Shown piece after piece: positions 5,200 through 9,016 of a DNA stretch of 9,016 nt. The notes under the pieces are model-generated. The model saw only the letters and a program-made list of their open reading frames with translations. It was not told the DNA's origin and ran no database searches. The position numbers and the translations under genes were made by a program. Position 1 is the first letter of the stretch, and every line of letters begins with the position of its first letter. The DNA is from JBDTVS01 sp040007095 (GTDB lineage: Bacteria > Acidobacteriota > Vicinamibacteria > Vicinamibacterales > CAVVIG01). The stretch lies in NCBI GenBank assembly GCA_040007095.1, contig JBDTVS010000228.1, positions 1 to 9,016 on the forward strand. Reading direction: 5' to 3'.

Positions 5200-5465
5200 A
5201 ACTTTCTCGCGCCTGGCGGATTGCCGACGGAGAGGCTCGAGGTGGTCTGCTGAGAGACAGATTCTTCTCCCCTGGCCACCTCACGCACTGTGCAATGTTG
5301 TGCGATCCGAGACATGGCGGCCAACGGCGCCGGGAATACCGTGGGTCGATGTCACCCGCCCGGGCTCCTCGGGATGGTGCAATGGGGGTTGACCGGCTCG
5401 ATCGATAGCCGGAAGGGTTTCCAGTCCAACGCCTCCGCTCCCGGTGTCTCACGGCAAGGCCAACA

Positions 5466-7502
5466 ATGAACCGAACCAACGCGCCGTTGAGCGGGAACAT
5501 CATGATGTACCTCACCCGGCGCCTGCTCCTCGTGCCGCTCGGCCTCGCCACCATTGCATCGCCAGTCCTCGCGCAGGGCCGCGTGCCGGACCTCAGTCAG
5601 GTGTCGATCGAAGATCTGATGAAGATCGAAGTCACGTCGGCTTCGCGAAAGGAAGAGCGTGTCGCGGATGTCGCCGCGGCAGTCTTCGTGATCACGCACG
5701 ACGACATTCGCCGCTCCGGCATGACGAGCATCCCCGACCTTCTCCGGATGGTCCCTGGCGTACAGGTGGCGCAAATAAACTCGAACAAATGGGCGGTGAC
5801 GGTGCGCGGGTTCAACGGCTTGTACGCGGACAAGCTGCTCGTCCTCGTAGACGGCCGCAGCCTCTACAACCGGATCTTCGCCGGCGTCTTCTGGGATGCC
5901 GAGGACTTGATGCTCGACGATGTCGATCGGATCGAGGTGATTCGCGGTCCCGGCGCGGCGCTGTGGGGCGCAAACGCGGTCAACGGGGTGATCAACATCG
6001 TCACAAAAGCCACGACCGAGACGCAGGGCGGAGTCGTCCGCGTCGAGGGCGGCCGCTCCGGTGAACAGGGAACCGTCCGCTACGGCGGGACGACCGGCGC
6101 GGCGAGCTACCGCGTGTATTCCCAGTGGACCGGCCGGGATCAATCGCTCATCGCGCCCGGCGTGCGCGCTGACGATGCCTCTCACAGCACGACGACCGGA
6201 TTCCGCGTCGACTGGACCACCAAACCGGGTGCGCTCATGGTCGAGGGCGACTTTACGGCGGGCCAGCAGCGCGGAATGTGGTTCAACCTCGACCCGCAGA
6301 CGGCCGCTTTGGAACCGATCGCGAACGTTCCCTCCGATACGCAGGGGGGCCATCTTCTTGGCCGCTGGACCCACAAGGGCGCCAACGGCGGATCGCTGCA
6401 GATTCAGTCGTTCGTGGACATCGCGGGCCGGCAGGAGACGATCGGAGACTACAGCCGGCAAGTCTTCGACGTCGACACCCAATATCACAAGGCGCTCAGT
6501 GCCCATCACGACCTGGTCGCCGGCGTCGGCTACCGGTTCATCGGCGAGAAGGTGGCGGGGCGCTTCGGCTTCTCATTGGTCCCGGTCGAAGACAGCTCGT
6601 CTCTTTTCACCGCCTTCATACAGGACGAGATCACGCTCTTGGGCAACCGCCTGGCCGTCACGTTCGGCAGCCAGGTGCAGCACGACGCGGTCTCGGGTGC
6701 GGGCGTGCAACCGACCGCGCGCGCGATGTGGAAGGCGAGCCCTCGCCAACGCATCTGGGCGGCCACTTCCCGGGCCTTACGCACCCCGTCGCTCTACGAA
6801 CGAGGGATTCGGCTGACCTTCCCGCCGGTTCCGAGCCCCAGCGGGTTGCCGCTGGTTGTCACCGCGACGGGCAACCCAGCCGCAGAGACCGAAAATTTCG
6901 TTGACGCGGAAGCCGGCTACCGGCTCGAGCTCGGGACGGCCGCGTCGATTGACGTCACGGGCTTCGTGGGCCGGTACGAGCATCTGCGAACGACGGAACC
7001 GGCGCTTCCCATTGTCCAATTTGTCCCGTCGCCGCAAATCCTTGTCAATAGCACGTTCGCCAACCAACTCGCGGCGACCACGCGCGGCCTCGAAGTCGCT
7101 GGACACTGGGCGCCGGTTCAGGCCTGGCGCCTCGACGGCAGCTACACGGCCTTCCATGTCAGCCCAAGTCTTGCGGCCACGAGCCAAGATCCCGCCGCCG
7201 GCAGGGACGAAGGGAGCGCGCCGCGTAGCCAGTGGCAGGTGCGGTCGTCGTTCTCGCCGCTTGATCGCGCGACGCTCGGTGTCGCGATCTTCCATGTCGG
7301 TCCGATCGAGCAACTGCTGGTGGACGCCTATACGCGGGCCGACATCAGCGCAGAGTGGCGGTTCACGCGCCGCTTGGCCGTCACGGCGACCGGCCAAAAC
7401 CTCTTCGAGGCGGCGCACGCCGAGTTCGCCGGCGCGGGCTCTTTTTTGATGGTGACCCAGATCCCGCGCAGCGCCAACTTGCAAGTACGTTGGGTGTTCT
7501 GA
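5466..7502 (+). CDS. TonB-dependent outer-membrane receptor
   Basis: Outer-membrane gated channel and receptor, 678 aa. A signal peptide (hydrophobic about 20-34, cleavage probably after VLA at 34-36) precedes DLSQVSIEDLMKIEVTSASRKEE (42-64), the lead-in typical of the receptor class encoded beside YfiR/DUF4154 and sensor kinases. The plug (about 65-181) has VTVRGFNG (111-118), VLVDGRSLY (126-134), IEVIRGPGAALWGANAVNGVINIVT (156-180). The remainder has alternating strands of a 22-strand barrel and ends in Phe (QVRWVF), the outer-membrane assembly signal. ATG 5466 has AAGG 6 nt upstream. ATG 5502 or 5505 would also keep the signal peptide, with a weaker ribosome site. The ligand cannot be read from sequence. 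Tight linkage to the YfiR protein and CHASE8 kinase suggests a sensory role as well as, or instead of, plain import. No frameshift was found. Confidence 0.93.
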   Translation: MNRTNAPLSGNIMMYLTRRLLLVPLGLATIASPVLAQGRVPDLSQVSIEDLMKIEVTSASRKEERVADVAAAVFVITHDDIRRSGMTSIPDLLRMVPGVQVAQINSNKWAVTVRGFNGLYADKLLVLVDGRSLYNRIFAGVFWDAEDLMLDDVDRIEVIRGPGAALWGANAVNGVINIVTKATTETQGGVVRVEGGRSGEQGTVRYGGTTGAASYRVYSQWTGRDQSLIAPGVRADDASHSTTTGFRVDWTTKPGALMVEGDFTAGQQRGMWFNLDPQTAALEPIANVPSDTQGGHLLGRWTHKGANGGSLQIQSFVDIAGRQETIGDYSRQVFDVDTQYHKALSAHHDLVAGVGYRFIGEKVAGRFGFSLVPVEDSSSLFTAFIQDEITLLGNRLAVTFGSQVQHDAVSGAGVQPTARAMWKASPRQRIWAATSRALRTPSLYERGIRLTFPPVPSPSGLPLVVTATGNPAAETENFVDAEAGYRLELGTAASIDVTGFVGRYEHLRTTEPALPIVQFVPSPQILVNSTFANQLAATTRGLEVAGHWAPVQAWRLDGSYTAFHVSPSLAATSQDPAAGRDEGSAPRSQWQVRSSFSPLDRATLGVAIFHVGPIEQLLVDAYTRADISAEWRFTRRLAVTATGQNLFEAAHAEFAGAGSFLMVTQIPRSANLQVRWVF

Positions 7503-7504
7503 CG

Positions 7505-8113
7505 ATGTCGACGCCGCGTTCGTGCCCCTCGACACATTCGGGGCGACTCGCGTCAATCGCGGGTCGTGGCGGACGGTCCGTCATCGCGAGAATCGCGTTG
7601 ACGGCGACTGTCATCGCGGTGCCCAGCATCGCCGCGGGCGCCGCCGCGACACCGGATGTCGTCGTGAAGGCGGCGTTCCTGCTCAACTTCGCCAAGTTCA
7701 GCGAGTGGCCGGCGCTACGTCCAGGTGCCCCCATCCTGGTCTGCATTGTTGGTGACGACGGCGTCGCCGCCTCTCTGGTCGAGACCGTCGGCCAACAGTA
7801 CATCAGCGGCCATCGGTTCGATATCTCGCGGCCGCAGGACAGTGCCACGTGGCCGACCTGCCAGCTGTTGTTCATCGCAGAAGGCGAGGCTCGACGATCC
7901 GCCGGCGGATTGGGTGGGGTCAAGACCCTCCCGGTGCTGACCGTCAGCGACGCCAAGGGCTTCGCCGACGCGGACGGCATCATCGAGTTCTACATCGAGG
8001 GCGGCCGGATGCGGTTCGCGATCAACGTCGAGGCCGTTGAGCGCTCGGGATTGCGGCTCAGCTCTCGACTGCTCGGGCTCGCCAAAATCATCCGGAGCCA
8101 TCGTGTTCAATAG
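7505..8113 (+). CDS. YfiR/DUF4154 family periplasmic protein
   Basis: Periplasmic protein of 202 aa, probably a repressor of the adjacent kinase. The N-terminus is long, with a basic stretch then a hydrophobic core (about 27-44) and signal-peptidase-like AGAAA near 44-48. The mature part begins with the family signature VVVKAAFLLNFAKFSEWP (52-69). It ends with IIEFYIEGGRMRFAINVEAVERSGLRLSSRLLGLAKII, matching the conserved G-x-M/I-F-x-I-N and L-x-L-S-S-x-L-L-x-L-A pattern. Cys 80 and Cys 119 are 39 residues apart, the spacing I recall for one disulfide in Pseudomonas YfiR; its second pair is absent here. The ATG is 2 nt after the receptor stop and has only a weak ribosome site, so translation is probably coupled. 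In Pseudomonas, YfiR binds the periplasmic CHASE8 domain of YfiN. A CHASE8 protein is encoded next here, supporting the same contact. Confidence 0.9.
   Translation: MSTPRSCPSTHSGRLASIAGRGGRSVIARIALTATVIAVPSIAAGAAATPDVVVKAAFLLNFAKFSEWPALRPGAPILVCIVGDDGVAASLVETVGQQYISGHRFDISRPQDSATWPTCQLLFIAEGEARRSAGGLGGVKTLPVLTVSDAKGFADADGIIEFYIEGGRMRFAINVEAVERSGLRLSSRLLGLAKIIRSHRVQ
8094..8097 (+). promoter_or_regulatory. Ribosome binding site of the sensor kinase
   Basis: GGAG inside the end of the yfiR-like gene, 5 nt before GTG 8103. It supports the GTG as start and an 11-bp overlap between the two genes. Confidence 0.6.
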
Positions 8114-9016
8114 CCTCGGCGCGTGGTTCCGCCGCCAGTCGGTGGCGCGCAAGCTCACGACGACCGCCGTCACCACCTGCGCCGTGACGCTGCTGGCGGC
8201 CTGCGCGGTCTTTGCGACCTACGACTACGTCAACCTACGGCTCCGTCTGGTCCGCGACGTGACGATGATCGCCGACGTCGTCGGCATCAACAGCACCGCG
8301 GCCCTCACCTTCAAGGATGCCCCGGCCGCTGAAGAGACGCTGCGTGCCACCGCGGTCAACGAGCACATTCTCAATGCGCGACTGTTCACGCGCGACGGCC
8401 AGCTGCTCGCCACCTACCAGCGCCCCAACGCCTCGTCGAGCCTCATCCCGAGCGAGGACGGTCCGCCTGCAGGCGTCGAACGGGTCGCCCGGTTTGAGGC
8501 GGGTTACCTGCGCGTCGAACGGCCGATTGCCCTCAACCGCGAGTTCATCGGCAGCATCGTTGTGGAATCCGATACGGCCGAAGTCTGGACCCAGCTCTCG
8601 CGCTTTGCCGTCCTGACGGTGGTCACGCTCTTCGGGACGCTCTGGATTGCGTTCGGTTTGTCGCGCAAGACGGCGCGGCTGATCTTCGCCCCGATCGGCC
8701 GGCTTATTGCCGTGACGCGCCTGGTGCGCGACGGCCGCCGCTACGACGTCCGCGCTGACGCGGGCGACGCCGACGAACTCGGAGAGCTCGTGGATCAGTT
8801 CAACGCGATGCTGTCCGACATCCAGAGACGCGATCAGCAGCTGCTCCAGCAGCAGGACGATCTCGAGCGGACGGTGGACACGCGCACCGGCGAGCTCCAG
8901 ACGAGCAACCAGGAACTGGTGACCGCCCGTGACCGCGCGATGGAGGCCAGCCGGTCGAAGAGCGAGTTTCTCGCGAACATGAGCCACGAGATCCGGACGC
9001 CGATGAACGGCATCAT
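8103..9016 (+). CDS. CHASE8-HAMP sensor histidine kinase (3' partial)
   Basis: Inner-membrane sensor kinase; 304 codons are present and the catalytic ATPase part lies beyond the window. Order: TM1 (about 18-38); a periplasmic CHASE8 domain (about 45-155) with LVRDVTMIADVVGINSTAAL and the DAPAAEETLRA/ARLFTRDG pattern; TM2 (about 168-186); HAMP (about 188-240) with API at 194-196 and DELGELVDQFNAML; a Gln-rich coiled coil (about 240-285); and the start of HisKA with FLANMSHEIRTPMNGI. His 295 is the phospho-acceptor. The FLANMSHEIRTPMNG form is usual for hybrid kinases, so a C-terminal receiver may follow. GTG 8103 overlaps the yfiR-like stop by 11 bp and has GGAG 5 nt upstream. CHASE8 is the domain by which YfiN diguanylate cyclases are bound by YfiR. 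Its presence on a kinase points to periplasmic repression by the protein encoded just upstream. Confidence 0.92.
   Translation, partial: MFNSLGAWFRRQSVARKLTTTAVTTCAVTLLAACAVFATYDYVNLRLRLVRDVTMIADVVGINSTAALTFKDAPAAEETLRATAVNEHILNARLFTRDGQLLATYQRPNASSSLIPSEDGPPAGVERVARFEAGYLRVERPIALNREFIGSIVVESDTAEVWTQLSRFAVLTVVTLFGTLWIAFGLSRKTARLIFAPIGRLIAVTRLVRDGRRYDVRADAGDADELGELVDQFNAMLSDIQRRDQQLLQQQDDLERTVDTRTGELQTSNQELVTARDRAMEASRSKSEFLANMSHEIRTPMNGI

Larger units (their letters stand above)
5097..5465. promoter_or_regulatory. Divergent intergenic region between the stress-protein remnant and the TonB receptor operon
   Basis: About 370 bp with no supported gene. The left part holds the minus-strand leader and two perfect palindromes. 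A weak minus-strand promoter can be drawn as TGGACG (5150-5155), a 16-bp spacer, then TATACC (5128-5133), with the -10 inside one palindrome. On the plus strand TTGACC near 5387 could be a -35, but no matching -10 follows at the right distance. The receptor promoter therefore cannot be placed. Confidence 0.35.

Noticed and set aside
5284..5310. Repeated TGTGC motifs (GCACTGTGC and TTGTGC)
   Set aside because: Too short and irregular to separate from chance.
5352..6509. Long open frame (about 385 codons) on the minus strand
   Set aside because: It is antisense to the TonB receptor, rich in Arg/His/Asp without any family pattern, and arises from the codon bias of the real gene.
8235..8987. 250-codon minus-strand open frame
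   Set aside because: It is antisense to the CHASE8-HAMP kinase, which has clear domain motifs.

Overview
The window is GC-rich, densely coded DNA from a Gram-negative bacterium: it encodes an outer-membrane TonB-dependent receptor and a periplasmic YfiR-type protein. A receiver-less winged-helix regulator, FHA proteins and the receptor/YfiR/kinase cassette together suggest an Acidobacteriota-like soil or sediment bacterium. That placement is inference; there is no rRNA or other marker here.

Region 1 (1-3358) is a phospho-threonine signalling locus. On the minus strand, an FhaA-like protein (DUF3662 plus FHA) is followed by a 32-codon single-TM peptide whose ATG overlaps the FHA stop. A PP2C-type Ser/Thr phosphatase comes next; it is membrane-anchored, carries an outside beta-helix domain, and runs off the left edge. 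A 160-bp element with strong terminal inverted repeats, flanked by a TTA direct repeat, sits exactly between the small peptide's stop codon and the phosphatase start. Divergent from this operon, on the plus strand, is a winged-helix regulator fused to an FHA domain. The set resembles the actinobacterial FhaA/PstP module plus an EmbR-like regulator without its BTAD; no kinase is visible in the window.

Region 2 (3388-5096, minus strand) holds a DUF2231 four-TM protein with a TPR-like tail, a sparsely coding stretch with one doubtful coupled small ORF, a SRPBCC (START-like) protein, and an 18-codon ORF that reads as the first residues of a universal stress protein. That last ORF keeps an excellent ribosome binding site but ends at once in a stop. 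Two perfect palindromes lie upstream of it.

Region 3 (5466-9016, plus strand) is a tight three-gene operon: TonB-dependent receptor, YfiR/DUF4154 periplasmic protein (2-nt gap), and a CHASE8-HAMP-HisKA sensor kinase (11-bp overlap, cut by the right edge). In the known YfiBNR system, YfiR represses a diguanylate cyclase through its periplasmic CHASE8 domain. Here the CHASE8 input drives a histidine kinase, so the likely reading is an envelope-sensing module wired to two-component signalling.

No tRNA, rRNA, CRISPR array or transposase gene was seen.
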